NCBI RefSeq assembly: GCF_025152525.1
Contig: NZ_JALXXL010000003.1
Coordinates: 62,001 to 126,000 of the forward strand
From: Corynebacterium sp. p3-SID1056
GTDB taxonomy: Bacteria; Actinomycetota; Actinomycetes; Mycobacteriales; Mycobacteriaceae
Length of the DNA: 64,000 nucleotides
Direction: 5' to 3'
Part shown: in pieces, positions 36,482-44,068 of the stretch
How positions within the stretch are numbered: position 1 is the first letter of the stretch
Layout: each line of letters opens with the position of its first letter
Program-made: the position numbers and the translations under genes
The notes under the pieces: model-generated
Databases searched by the model: none
What the model was told of the DNA's origin: nothing
What the model saw: only the letters and a program-made list of their open reading frames with translations

Positions 36482-36985
36482 CTACTCCTGTTCAGTGTCT
36501 GGCACAGTGTCAGGCACGACCCGCAAATGCGCGCGCCGCTGCGCCTTGTGCGCCGCAACGTGGGCCTCGATCCGCTTCGTGCGGTGCACCGGGTGGTTCG
36601 AGGTGGCGGGGTCGTTGAAGTCGTGGGCTGCGGAGTACTCGATGGGGTCCGCGGAGGTGTCCACCAGCCCGGTAGTGACGCGGCCCGCCTCGCGCACCGC
36701 CTCGGCGAGCGCCGTCAGCTCCGATTCCTCCAAGTCGTCGAAGTGTTCGTCGGGCGTCTCGGCCTCGGGTTCTTCTTCGATGTCGACGCGCTCGACGCGC
36801 ACCATATCCCACCCCACGGGTGCCGTGATGTGCGCGGAGTGCTTCTCGCACAGGTCCCAGGCGTGCGGGTCCTTTTCCACCGCGAGCGGGCCAATCACGG
36901 CTGTAGATTCCGCGTAGGCGTAGATCAGGGTGGCCACGGCGGGGCGACCGCAGCCAGGACGACAGCAACGACGGAATGTATTCAC
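36482..36985 (-). CDS. DUF3499 family protein with zinc-ribbon-like N-terminus
   Basis: This 167-residue protein matches DUF3499 (Rv3258c). The N-terminus has FRRCCRPGCGRPAVATLIY and later WDLCEKHSAHI, a likely zinc ribbon. The C-terminal half is charged and less ordered. The GTG start at 36985 is chosen because TAGACT lies 8 nt upstream, giving a leaderless mRNA, and because no ribosome binding site supports the longer frame. It heads the mannose gene operon. Confidence 0.85.
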   Translation of the reverse strand: MNTFRRCCRPGCGRPAVATLIYAYAESTAVIGPLAVEKDPHAWDLCEKHSAHITAPVGWDMVRVERVDIEEEPEAETPDEHFDDLEESELTALAEAVREAGRVTTGLVDTSADPIEYSAAHDFNDPATSNHPVHRTKRIEAHVAAHKAQRRAHLRVVPDTVPDTEQE

Positions 36986-36993
36986 GCCGCCCA

Positions 36994-36999
36994 AGTCTA
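36994..36999 (-). promoter_or_regulatory. -10 box for a leaderless DUF3499-manB operon
   Basis: TAGACT on the minus strand ends 8 nt before the GTG at 36985. Confidence 0.45.
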
Positions 37000-37065
37000 A
37001 ACCCCTCCTTGAGGTTTGTGAAGTGCAACGCGGCGCGCCCCTCCATCCCCCGCCCCCACTGACCC

Positions 37066-37071
37066 TAGGAT
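37066..37071 (+). promoter_or_regulatory. -10 box for the Rv3259-like gene
   Basis: TAGGAT ends 8 nt before the ATG at 37080, fitting leaderless initiation. A GGAG close to the ATG is too near to be a good ribosome binding site. Confidence 0.45.
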
Positions 37072-37079
37072 GTGGAGCC

Positions 37080-37565
37080 ATGAACGGTTCTTCCCGGCCC
37101 GCCGCGCCCCTGCATCTGCGCGCCGCCCGCGACCGCCACGGCCGCGGGCCACAGGGTCCACTGCTCCCCGTGGGGGTACCGCGCTACCGCACGCGCCAGA
37201 CCGCCTTCGACCAGCTCGTACTGGAGACCTACGCGCCGCTCCACAACGCCTACGCGGAGCAGCTGGCCGGCGTGGACCTCGCGGTCGACACCATCCCGCG
37301 AATGCGCCTGCGCGCCAATATGACAGTGCTTCCCGACGAGGTGGTCGCCGACGGCCCTGTCCCCCTCGGCCGCGTGCTGCCGGCCGGGGTCGATCGCCAC
37401 GGGGCACCCACCCGCCCTCGCCTGGTCGTCTTCCGCCGCCCGGTCGAGCGCCGGGCGAAGACAGCACAAGAGCAGTCAGAACTCCTAAACTGGGTGCTGA
37501 CTGCTCTTGTAGCGAACTATCTCAATTTGGACCCGCGCGATATCGACGACGCGTTTCCCTTTTAA
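37080..37565 (+). CDS. Metallopeptidase-family protein (Rv3259-like), catalytic motif not seen
   Basis: This 161-residue protein resembles the small zincin-like metallopeptidase family next to DUF3499 in actinobacteria. Shared features are PLLPVGVPRYRTR, LETYAPL, VADGPVPLGRVLPAGVD and VFRRPVERRAK. The HExxH expected for the active enzyme is absent; the matching stretch reads SELLNWVLTALVANYLNLDP. It may be a non-catalytic relative. The region carries a perfect 14-bp inverted repeat (37466-37510). Its end overlaps whiB2 by 4 bp, tail to tail. Confidence 0.8.
   Translation: MNGSSRPAAPLHLRAARDRHGRGPQGPLLPVGVPRYRTRQTAFDQLVLETYAPLHNAYAEQLAGVDLAVDTIPRMRLRANMTVLPDEVVADGPVPLGRVLPAGVDRHGAPTRPRLVVFRRPVERRAKTAQEQSELLNWVLTALVANYLNLDPRDIDDAFPF
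37466..37510. repeat. Perfect 14-bp inverted repeat inside a coding region
   Basis: ACAAGAGCAGTCAG (37466-37479) and CTGACTGCTCTTGT (37497-37510) are exact inverted copies with a 17-bp loop. It lies about 55 bp before the stop of the Rv3259-like gene. It is the longest perfect hairpin I noticed in coding DNA here. Confidence 0.95.
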
Positions 37566-37861
37566 CCGATCTGCTTCTTCAGGCGGCGGCGCTCACGGTC
37601 CGAGAGCCCGCCCCAAATGCCGAAGCGCTCGTCGTGCTCCAGCGCGTATTCAAGACACTCGTCGCGCACGGCGCAGGCCTTGCAGATGCGCTTCGCTTCT
37701 CGAGTAGATCCGCCCTTATCCGGGAAGAATGCGTCCGGATCAGTCTGCGCGCACAGCGCTTGGTCCTGCCATTCCTTCTCGACAGCGCCAAACAACTCCT
37801 CGAGGGTCATGCCGTCCGCGGTCGCACCACGAACGTTGGCGTTATTTGCCTTATTTTCCAC
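37562..37861 (-). CDS. whiB2: WhiB2-type regulator (WhcD)
   Basis: This 99-residue Wbl protein has four cluster cysteines (ALCAQTD, RICKACAV, DECLEY), the FFPDKGGSTREAKR segment of the WhiB2 group, GIWGG and a basic tail. WhiB2 proteins act in septation and division. The GTG at 37861 is chosen because of the strong AAGGAGGGGGAGGC upstream; ATG at 37810 is an alternative giving 82 residues. It lies between the mannose genes and the sugar nucleotidyltransferase, as in other corynebacteria. Confidence 0.94.
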   Translation of the reverse strand: MENKANNANVRGATADGMTLEELFGAVEKEWQDQALCAQTDPDAFFPDKGGSTREAKRICKACAVRDECLEYALEHDERFGIWGGLSDRERRRLKKQIG

Positions 37862-38187
37862 GCCTCCCCCTCCTTCCGTTGTTGTCCTACCTGTATTTCG
37901 GGGTGTCACGCCCCCTCCCGGACGGCCTCGGGCGGGGGCGCAGTCATCAACTCACGTCGATGTGATTACACAAGCGATTACACACTGAACCCCTAAATAG
38001 CCGCAACATAATCCGGCAACTCGGAGGCGACTTCGGCACATTGCCCACGTCATTCGCCACACGAGTCACACACGCAACACGACCGACGGAATGGGGGTAA
38101 TTCGCGGGGGTACAACATGTAGTAGGCACCACGGCTGTGGGTAACTAGTTGCACAAAACCGCGTGTCGCTCCCCTGCCGAAGGCGCC
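37862..38187. other. 326-bp region upstream of whiB2
   Basis: No gene is seen. It carries the whiB2 ribosome binding site, a direct repeat pair at 37964-37984, and an 11-bp palindrome (CGCCTTAGGCG) over the stop codon of the next gene. The whiB2 promoter is probably here. Confidence 0.55.
37964..37984. repeat. Direct repeat upstream of whiB2
   Basis: GATTACACA occurs at 37964-37972 and 37976-37984, a 12-bp period, about 110 bp before the whiB2 start. Confidence 0.65.
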
Positions 38188-39288
38188 TTAGGCGTCCGGC
38201 GAAAAACGAATCCCCGAATCCGGGATGTTCACCCCAGGCCACAGGCGCATACCCGCCTGCAACTCGCAGCGGGCGCCGATCTGCACGCCCTCGCCGATAA
38301 CGCAGTCGGTAATCCGCGCGTTCGCGCCGATGCGCGCACCGGAGGCAATGATCGAATTCCGCACTACCGCGCCAGGCTCGATCGTCACCCCGTCAAAGAT
38401 CACGGAAGCGTCGACGCGCGAGCCGGCACCAATCTCCGTGCCGCGCCCCACCGCCGTGCCGCCGATCAGGATCACGCCACCGGCAACACCGGCAGACTCG
38501 TCCACGAAGGACTCACCCGTGTGCCCCTCGAGCAGCGGCGAGTAGGCAATGCCGCGCACCATGTCGGAAGAGCCCTCGACAAAGTCGTCCGGGCGGCCCA
38601 TATCGCGCCAGTAGGAGGAGTCGACGTGCCCGACGACTTTCGCCCCGTCGGCAAGCAGGCCCGGGAAGACTTCGCGCTCCACTGACACCACGCGCCCGGC
38701 AGGAATCGTGTCGATCACGCTGCGCTTAAACACGTAGCAACCCGCGTTGATCTGATCGGTCGGCGGGTCCTCCGTCTTTTCCAAGAACGCCTCGACGTTG
38801 CCCTGTGCATCCGTCGGCACCGAGCCGAAGGCGCGCGGGTCGGGCACCCGCACCAAGTGAAGCGTGACATCCGCGTCGTGCTGCGCGTGCGTGCCCAAGA
38901 TCGCGCTCAAGTCCGCGCCCGAGAGCACATCGCCGTTGAAAACCATCGCGTTGTCGTAGCGCAGCTTCTCCGCCACGTTGCGGATCGCGCCGCCGGTGCC
39001 CAGCGCCTCTTCCTCCACGACGTACTCGATCTCCAGCCCGAAGTCCGCGCCGTCGCCGAAGTACTCCTCGAAGACCTCCGCCTTATACGACGTCCCCAGC
39101 ACCACGTGCCGCATCCCGGCCGCCTTAATGCGTGCCAGCAGGTGGCTCAAAAATGGGTAGCCGGCCGTCGGCAGCATCGGCTTCGGCGTGTTTACCGTGA
39201 GCGGTCGCAGTCGCGTGCCGCGACCGCCAACCAGGATGACCGCGTCCGTATTCTCCGGGTGTGCTTCAACGTGTTCCATGGTTTTCAT
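38188..39288 (-). CDS. manC: Mannose-1-phosphate guanylyltransferase / sugar-1-phosphate nucleotidyltransferase
   Basis: This 366-residue enzyme has the nucleotidyltransferase signature VGGRGTRLRPLT with TPKPMLP, FNGDVLSG, and a C-terminal left-handed beta helix of hexapeptide repeats (IGAGSRVDASVIFDGVTIEP). It matches the Rv3264c type placed next to wbbL, which makes GDP-mannose from mannose-1-phosphate. The ATG at 39288 overlaps the wbbL stop (ATGA) and has GGAAG 6 nt upstream; ATG 39279 is an alternative. Confidence 0.9.
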   Translation of the reverse strand: MKTMEHVEAHPENTDAVILVGGRGTRLRPLTVNTPKPMLPTAGYPFLSHLLARIKAAGMRHVVLGTSYKAEVFEEYFGDGADFGLEIEYVVEEEALGTGGAIRNVAEKLRYDNAMVFNGDVLSGADLSAILGTHAQHDADVTLHLVRVPDPRAFGSVPTDAQGNVEAFLEKTEDPPTDQINAGCYVFKRSVIDTIPAGRVVSVEREVFPGLLADGAKVVGHVDSSYWRDMGRPDDFVEGSSDMVRGIAYSPLLEGHTGESFVDESAGVAGGVILIGGTAVGRGTEIGAGSRVDASVIFDGVTIEPGAVVRNSIIASGARIGANARITDCVIGEGVQIGARCELQAGMRLWPGVNIPDSGIRFSPDA

Positions 39289-40223
39289 CCTTCACTTCCG
39301 TGTTGTGAGGTCGTGCGGTTGTGCGGTTGTGCGCCGCGCGAACGCAGCTGCAACGCACTTCGCAGCTTCAAACCGACCCACAGTCCCCACCGCAGCGGTG
39401 CCTGCCACCACTTCGGGTGCCGGTCCCGCTGGAACCGGTAGGCCGACACGTGGTGCGCCGGCACGGTCACCCTGCGGTGCTTGTGCGCCACATGGCCTTG
39501 GTCGTGCAGAATTACCGACGACGGGCAGTACAGGTTGCTCCAGCCAGCGCGCGCCAACCGGTCCCCGAAGTCGATGTCTTCTAAGTACATGAAGTAGCGC
39601 TCGTCGAAGCCGCCGATTTCCTCGAATGCCTCCCAGCGAACCAGCAAGCACGCGCCAGAGAGCCAACCCGCTTCGCGCTGCACCTCCATATCCGCCTCGG
39701 CTAAGTAGGCGGTGCTGAAGGGGTTGGACGGCCAGGCGTCGTAAAGCAAGGCGTGCCCGATGCCCACCGCAAGCCCCGGCACCTGGCGCGCGCTGGGGTA
39801 CGCCGAACCATCGGCCTCCTCGATCCGCGGGCCGGCCGCACCCGCGCGCGGCGTCGCATGCAGGCAGCGTATAAGCTTGTCGAGGCTGCCCGGACGGAAC
39901 TGCACATCGGGGTTGACCACCAAAAACGCCTCCGGGTCGATCTCCCCGCGCGCCCGCCTCGGCCGCAAGGCGCGCGCGGCCGCGTTGATCGCCGCGCCGT
40001 AGCCGATATTGCCGCCGGTAGGGAGAAACTCCACGTGGGAAAAGCGCTCGGCCGCCGCCTGCGGCGCCCCATCGGTCGAGCCGTTATCGGCGCACACCAG
40101 CAGCACCTGGCGGCCGGTCGCCTCCTCCAGCGAGGCCACGAGCTGTGTCAGGTGCTCGCCCGGTGAAAACGTCACCGTCACCACGGCCAAAGCAGGTTGG
40201 CGTCTTCCTTCGTCGTTTCTCAC
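39285..40223 (-). CDS. wbbL: Rhamnosyltransferase WbbL
   Basis: This 312-residue family 2 glycosyltransferase adds rhamnose to the GlcNAc-P-P-polyprenyl linker of arabinogalactan. Motifs are VVTVTFSPGEHL, ADNGSTDGA, VVNPDVQF and the acceptor-site region FMYLEDIDFGDRLARAGW. The GTG at 40223 is preferred: TATGCT lies 9 nt upstream and the frame further upstream is opposite the LCP gene. It is divergent from the LCP gene, which helps attach arabinogalactan to peptidoglycan. Confidence 0.93.
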   Translation of the reverse strand: MRNDEGRRQPALAVVTVTFSPGEHLTQLVASLEEATGRQVLLVCADNGSTDGAPQAAAERFSHVEFLPTGGNIGYGAAINAAARALRPRRARGEIDPEAFLVVNPDVQFRPGSLDKLIRCLHATPRAGAAGPRIEEADGSAYPSARQVPGLAVGIGHALLYDAWPSNPFSTAYLAEADMEVQREAGWLSGACLLVRWEAFEEIGGFDERYFMYLEDIDFGDRLARAGWSNLYCPSSVILHDQGHVAHKHRRVTVPAHHVSAYRFQRDRHPKWWQAPLRWGLWVGLKLRSALQLRSRGAQPHNRTTSQHGSEG

Positions 40224-40232
40224 AATGCGCTC

Positions 40233-40238
40233 AGCATA
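40233..40238 (-). promoter_or_regulatory. -10 box for a leaderless wbbL-manC mRNA
   Basis: TATGCT on the minus strand ends 9 nt before the GTG at 40223. Confidence 0.45.
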
Positions 40239-40304
40239 CCGACTGCCGCGCCGAAAACCGGGTACGGCGCACGAAGCCGCGCATTCAATGCCGCAGCCAT
40301 GACG

Positions 40305-40310
40305 TATAAT
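40305..40310 (+). promoter_or_regulatory. Consensus -10 box for the LCP gene
   Basis: TATAAT ends 7 nt before the GTG at 40318, implying that translation starts at the 5' end of the mRNA. The in-frame ATG at 40309 overlaps this box and is unlikely to be the start. Confidence 0.6.
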
Positions 40311-40317
40311 GCTGCCC

Positions 40318-41898
40318 GTGAACGACAACCCCAGGCGCGCCCGAGACATCCAGCCGGCCCCCTCCCGTGCGAGGGATCTGAAGCAATCGGGCCACCCCGT
40401 AGCCAAGGGGGTACTCGCGGCTGCCTCCGCGATTGCGCTGCTCGTCTCCGGTGTGGGGTATTTCACCGTCGGCCAGCTCGACAACCAGCTGTCTGCCTCC
40501 GAGCTAAATATTGGCGGCAAGAAGCGCAATAAGGAAGAGGTGCTCGACGGCGCGGTCGACATCTTGCTGGTGGGCTCGGATTCGCGCACTGACGCGCAGG
40601 GCAACCCGCTTTCTGAAGACGAGCTCGCGCGCCTGAACGCCGGCGAGGCCGACGGCGAGATCAACACCGACACCATCATGATCATCCGCGTGCCCGAGGA
40701 CGGCTCGCGCGCCACCGCCATTTCCATCCCGCGCGACACCTACGTCCACACGGATGACTACGGCAACATGAAGATCAACGGCGTCTACGGGGCGCACGCG
40801 GGCGAGAAGCGAGAAGCGCTGCTTGCCGACGGCGCCTCCGAGGACGCCCAGCTCGAGCAGCAAGTCGCGCGCGCCGGCCAGGAGGGGCTGATCGACGCGG
40901 TCGCAGACCTCACAGGCGTCGAGGTCGACCACTTCGCACAGGTCGGCCTGCTCGGCTTCGTGCTGCTTACCGACGCCGTCGGCGGCGTCGACGTCTGCCT
41001 CAACGCCGCCGTCAACGAACCGCTCTCGGGCGCGAACTTCCCCGCCGGCGAGCAGACACTCGACGGCACCCAGGCACTGTCGTTCGTCCGCCAGCGCCAC
41101 GACCTGCCGCGCGGCGATTTGGACCGCATCGTGCGCCAGCAGGCCTACATGGCCTCGCTGGTGCAGAAAATCCTGTCGGCCGGCACGCTGACCAACCCGG
41201 CGACGTTGCGCGAGCTGTCGAATGCGGCGGAGCGCTCGGTCACGCTGGACCGCGGCTGGGACGTCGTCCGCTTCGCGCAGCAGATGTCTGGCTTGGGCGG
41301 CGGCAACGTCACCTTCACCACGATCCCGGTGACCTCGGTCAACGGTACGGGCGACTACGGCGAATCCATCGTCACCGTGGACCCCGGCCAAGTGCACCGC
41401 TTCATGGAGAAGATCGTCGAGCCGGAGGAAGAAGAAACAACCACCAGCGAAACCGAGGATCACAGCAGCGAAGGCACCGCCGCCGGCTTCGAGAACCTGA
41501 GCCTGTACATCCTCAACGCCGGCGCAGGCACCGGCCAGGCCGGCGCTGTCGGCGACTACCTCACCGACGAGGGCATGCGCGTCGCCGACGTCTCCAACGC
41601 GATGGACGGCGTGTACTGGGAAAGCCAGATCGTCGCCGCGAACCCGGAGGACCCGGCCGCACGTCAGCTCGCCGAGCGCCTCGGCGGCATCCCCGTCACC
41701 GCAAACGCGAACGTGGACGCGGGCAGCCTCATCGTGGTGATCGCCGCGGATTACGCAGGCCCTGCCCTACTTAGCCCGGAGGAGCGCGAGGAGGCCAGCT
41801 CGGATGCGCCGGTCGGCACGCCTGGCGAGGACTTCGGCGCCGCGGAAACCGGCCCGGAAATCGACGCGGGCGGCGATGGGCCGCGCTGCGTGAACTAG
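40318..41898 (+). CDS. LytR-CpsA-Psr (LCP) family cell wall ligase
   Basis: This 526-residue protein has a cytoplasmic tail, one membrane helix (about residues 33-52), an LCP domain (DILLVGSDSRTD, TDTIMIIRV, SIPRDTYV, LSFVRQRHDLPRGDLDR) and a C-terminal LytR_C domain (LSLYILNAGAGTGQAG onward). LCP enzymes attach lipid-linked arabinogalactan to peptidoglycan; the place beside wbbL supports this. The GTG at 40318 is chosen from TATAAT spacing. Confidence 0.93.
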   Translation: MNDNPRRARDIQPAPSRARDLKQSGHPVAKGVLAAASAIALLVSGVGYFTVGQLDNQLSASELNIGGKKRNKEEVLDGAVDILLVGSDSRTDAQGNPLSEDELARLNAGEADGEINTDTIMIIRVPEDGSRATAISIPRDTYVHTDDYGNMKINGVYGAHAGEKREALLADGASEDAQLEQQVARAGQEGLIDAVADLTGVEVDHFAQVGLLGFVLLTDAVGGVDVCLNAAVNEPLSGANFPAGEQTLDGTQALSFVRQRHDLPRGDLDRIVRQQAYMASLVQKILSAGTLTNPATLRELSNAAERSVTLDRGWDVVRFAQQMSGLGGGNVTFTTIPVTSVNGTGDYGESIVTVDPGQVHRFMEKIVEPEEEETTTSETEDHSSEGTAAGFENLSLYILNAGAGTGQAGAVGDYLTDEGMRVADVSNAMDGVYWESQIVAANPEDPAARQLAERLGGIPVTANANVDAGSLIVVIAADYAGPALLSPEEREEASSDAPVGTPGEDFGAAETGPEIDAGGDGPRCVN

Positions 41899-41905
41899 CT
41901 CCACG

Positions 41906-41911
41906 TATGAT
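41906..41911 (+). promoter_or_regulatory. -10 box for the TIGR03089 gene
   Basis: TATGAT ends 8 nt before the ATG at 41920; no ribosome binding site is present. Confidence 0.5.
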
Positions 41912-41919
41912 CGGCGGGC

Positions 41920-42591
41920 ATGAGCATGCTCTCGCCCCTTCTTCGCACCGACCCTGCCAGCCCGCGCCTGACCGTCTACGACGAGGCGCGGGGCGCACGC
42001 ATGGAGTTTTCCGCCCAGACCTTGGACAACTGGGCCAGCAAGGTCGCCAACCTGCTCGACGAGGAGTTTGAGCTGGGCGCCGACACCCCCATCGCCATCG
42101 ACCTGCCAACCTCGTGGCAGTCGGCCGTCATCGCGCTTGGCGCGTACAACTCCGGCCGGGTGCCCGTGTTCACGCCCGAGCTGCTTGCCGACGCCACCCC
42201 CGCCGTCGTTTTCACCACCGTCGATAATGCCGCGCGCTGGGCCGAGGTGCCGGACTGCGTCGTCGTTTCCGACGATCCCTTCGGCCGCGGCGTCGTGGAA
42301 GCCGGCGGCGAGCTGCCGTTCGGCACCGTCGACTTCGGCCCCACGGTGCGCTTCTACGGCGACCAATACTTCGGCGCCTCCCCGGAGCTGACCGACTTCG
42401 CCACCCCCGACTTGGGGCCTGAGAGGTACTGGGTTCCCGGGTGGCGCACCGCAGCCGAGTTCCGCGACTTCGTGCTCGCCCCGCTCGCCGCAGGCGGCTC
42501 CGTCTGCGCCTCGGCTGGCCCCATTTCTGCAGACAGGCGTGAAGAAATCATGCGCACAGAGAAGATCGACCGCGTCCTCGGCGAGAGCTAG
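41920..42591 (+). CDS. TIGR03089 family protein
   Basis: This 223-residue protein belongs to the actinobacterial TIGR03089 family, which resembles the N-terminal part of AMP-binding enzymes (IAIDLPTSWQSAVIALGAYN) but lacks the catalytic core. It follows the LCP gene as in M. tuberculosis Rv3267-Rv3268. Function is unknown. TATGAT at leaderless spacing supports the ATG at 41920. Confidence 0.82.
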   Translation: MSMLSPLLRTDPASPRLTVYDEARGARMEFSAQTLDNWASKVANLLDEEFELGADTPIAIDLPTSWQSAVIALGAYNSGRVPVFTPELLADATPAVVFTTVDNAARWAEVPDCVVVSDDPFGRGVVEAGGELPFGTVDFGPTVRFYGDQYFGASPELTDFATPDLGPERYWVPGWRTAAEFRDFVLAPLAAGGSVCASAGPISADRREEIMRTEKIDRVLGES

Positions 42592-42619
42592 GCCACCTAC
42601 CCCCGTTGGTGGGAAAAAC

Positions 42620-42631
42620 CGGAAATTTCCG
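42620..42631. promoter_or_regulatory. 12-bp perfect palindrome, candidate operator of the sugar ABC operon
   Basis: CGGAAATTTCCG lies 60 bp before the binding protein gene and about 20 bp before a likely -10 (TATACA at 42652-42657), so it would overlap the -35 region. Confidence 0.5.
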
Positions 42632-42691
42632 TGCACGGTACGGGTGCGGCTTATACATTGTGAGAAACCAGTAACTACGAAAGGTTTCCGT

Positions 42692-43978
42692 ATGCACTTC
42701 ACCGCTTCCCGCAAGACTGGTGCCGCACTGTGCGCGATCGCACTCGCCGGCGCGTCGCTTGCCGCATGCTCGAACGATTCCGCAGATTCCACGGACTCAA
42801 CCGAGGCTGACTCCACTGCGGCCGAGTCCAGCGACGCGGCCGAGGGTGAGGGCCGCGGCCCGATCACCTTCGCGATGGGCCGCAACGACACCGACAAGCT
42901 CATCCCCATCATTGAGAAGTGGAACGCCGAGCACCCGGACGAGGAGGTCACGCTGAAGGAGCTCGCCGGTGAGGCGGACGACCAGCGCGACACGCTCGTA
43001 CAGTCACTGCAGGCCGGCAACGACGACTACGACGTCATGGCGCTCGATGTGGTCTGGACCGCCGACTTCGCCGCCAACCAGTGGCTTGAGCCGCTCGAGG
43101 GCGACTACGAGGTCGACACCTCCGGCCTGCTGCAGTCCACGGTTGACTCAGCAACCTACGGCGGCAAGCTCGTCGCGCTGCCGCAGAACACCAACGGCCA
43201 GCTGCTCTTCCGCAACACCGACCTCATCGAGGAAGCGCCGGACACCTTCGACGACATCCGCAGCGCCTGCGAGGCCGTCGAGGGCGACACCGACTGCCTG
43301 ACCACCCAGCTCAAGCAGTACGAGGGCCTGACGGTCAACACGCTCGGCTTCATCAACGGCTGGGGCGGCGACGTCATCGACGAGTCGGGCGAGCCCACCG
43401 TCGAGTCCGATGAGGCAAAGGCGGGCCTCCAGGCGCTTGTCGACGCCTACGCGGACGGCACCATCGCCCAGTCCTCCACCGCCGCCACGGAGGAGGAGAC
43501 CAACCTCGCGTTCACCGAGGGCAAGACGGCCCTGGCCATCAACTGGCCGTACATGTACGCCAACGCCGAGGAGGCAGGCCTGAACTTCGAGGTCCAGCCG
43601 CTGGTCGGCAAGGACGGCGTCGGCGTGTCCACGCTGGGCGGCTACAACAACGGCATCAACGTCAACTCGAAGCACAAGGCGACCGCCCTGGACTTCATGA
43701 AGTTCATCATCAACGAGGAAAACCAGCTCTCCCTGGCGGAGAACTCCTTCCCGCCGGTGCTCGCCTCCATCTACGACGACGAGGCGCTGATCGAGGAGCA
43801 CCCGTACCTGCCGGCGTTGAAGGAATCCCTGGAGAACGCGAAGCCGCGCCCGGTTTCCCCGTTCTACCCGGCGATCTCTAAGGCCATCCAGGACAACGCG
43901 TACGCGGCGCTGACCTCCGGCAAGAGCGTCGACGACGCGACGAAGGACATGGCCTCTGCCATCAAGCAGGCCTCCTAA
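42692..43978 (+). CDS. ABC transporter sugar-binding lipoprotein
   Basis: This 428-residue solute-binding protein has a signal peptide and lipobox (SLAAC, Cys near residue 24), a Ser/Asp/Glu-rich spacer, and a family 1 extracellular binding fold (IIEKWNAEHPDEEVTL, DVMALDVVWTADFA, ALAINWPYMYANA). Such proteins bind maltose- or trehalose-type sugars. Location and partners resemble the C. glutamicum tus trehalose system (tusE). The ATG at 42692 is set by the signal peptide. A hairpin after the gene separates it from the permeases. Confidence 0.88.
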   Translation: MHFTASRKTGAALCAIALAGASLAACSNDSADSTDSTEADSTAAESSDAAEGEGRGPITFAMGRNDTDKLIPIIEKWNAEHPDEEVTLKELAGEADDQRDTLVQSLQAGNDDYDVMALDVVWTADFAANQWLEPLEGDYEVDTSGLLQSTVDSATYGGKLVALPQNTNGQLLFRNTDLIEEAPDTFDDIRSACEAVEGDTDCLTTQLKQYEGLTVNTLGFINGWGGDVIDESGEPTVESDEAKAGLQALVDAYADGTIAQSSTAATEEETNLAFTEGKTALAINWPYMYANAEEAGLNFEVQPLVGKDGVGVSTLGGYNNGINVNSKHKATALDFMKFIINEENQLSLAENSFPPVLASIYDDEALIEEHPYLPALKESLENAKPRPVSPFYPAISKAIQDNAYAALTSGKSVDDATKDMASAIKQAS

Positions 43979-43992
43979 ACACCTCGTCGCTC

Positions 43993-44031
43993 ACGCCCGC
44001 CACCGTTTACACTACGGTCGCGGGCGTTTTG
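43993..44031 (+). terminator. Intercistronic terminator/attenuator
   Basis: ACGCCCGC-ACCGT pairs with ACGGT-GCGGGCGT around a short loop, then TTTT. It lies between the binding protein and the first permease and may let more binding protein than permease be made. Confidence 0.7.
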
Positions 44032-44068
44032 CCCGCGTATGCCCGAAAAAAGAACTGGAGTGTGGTTC

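Noticed and set aside
38180..38190. Palindrome CGCCTTAGGCG as a terminator of the nucleotidyltransferase gene
   Set aside because: The stem is only four base pairs, includes the stop codon and has no T-run.
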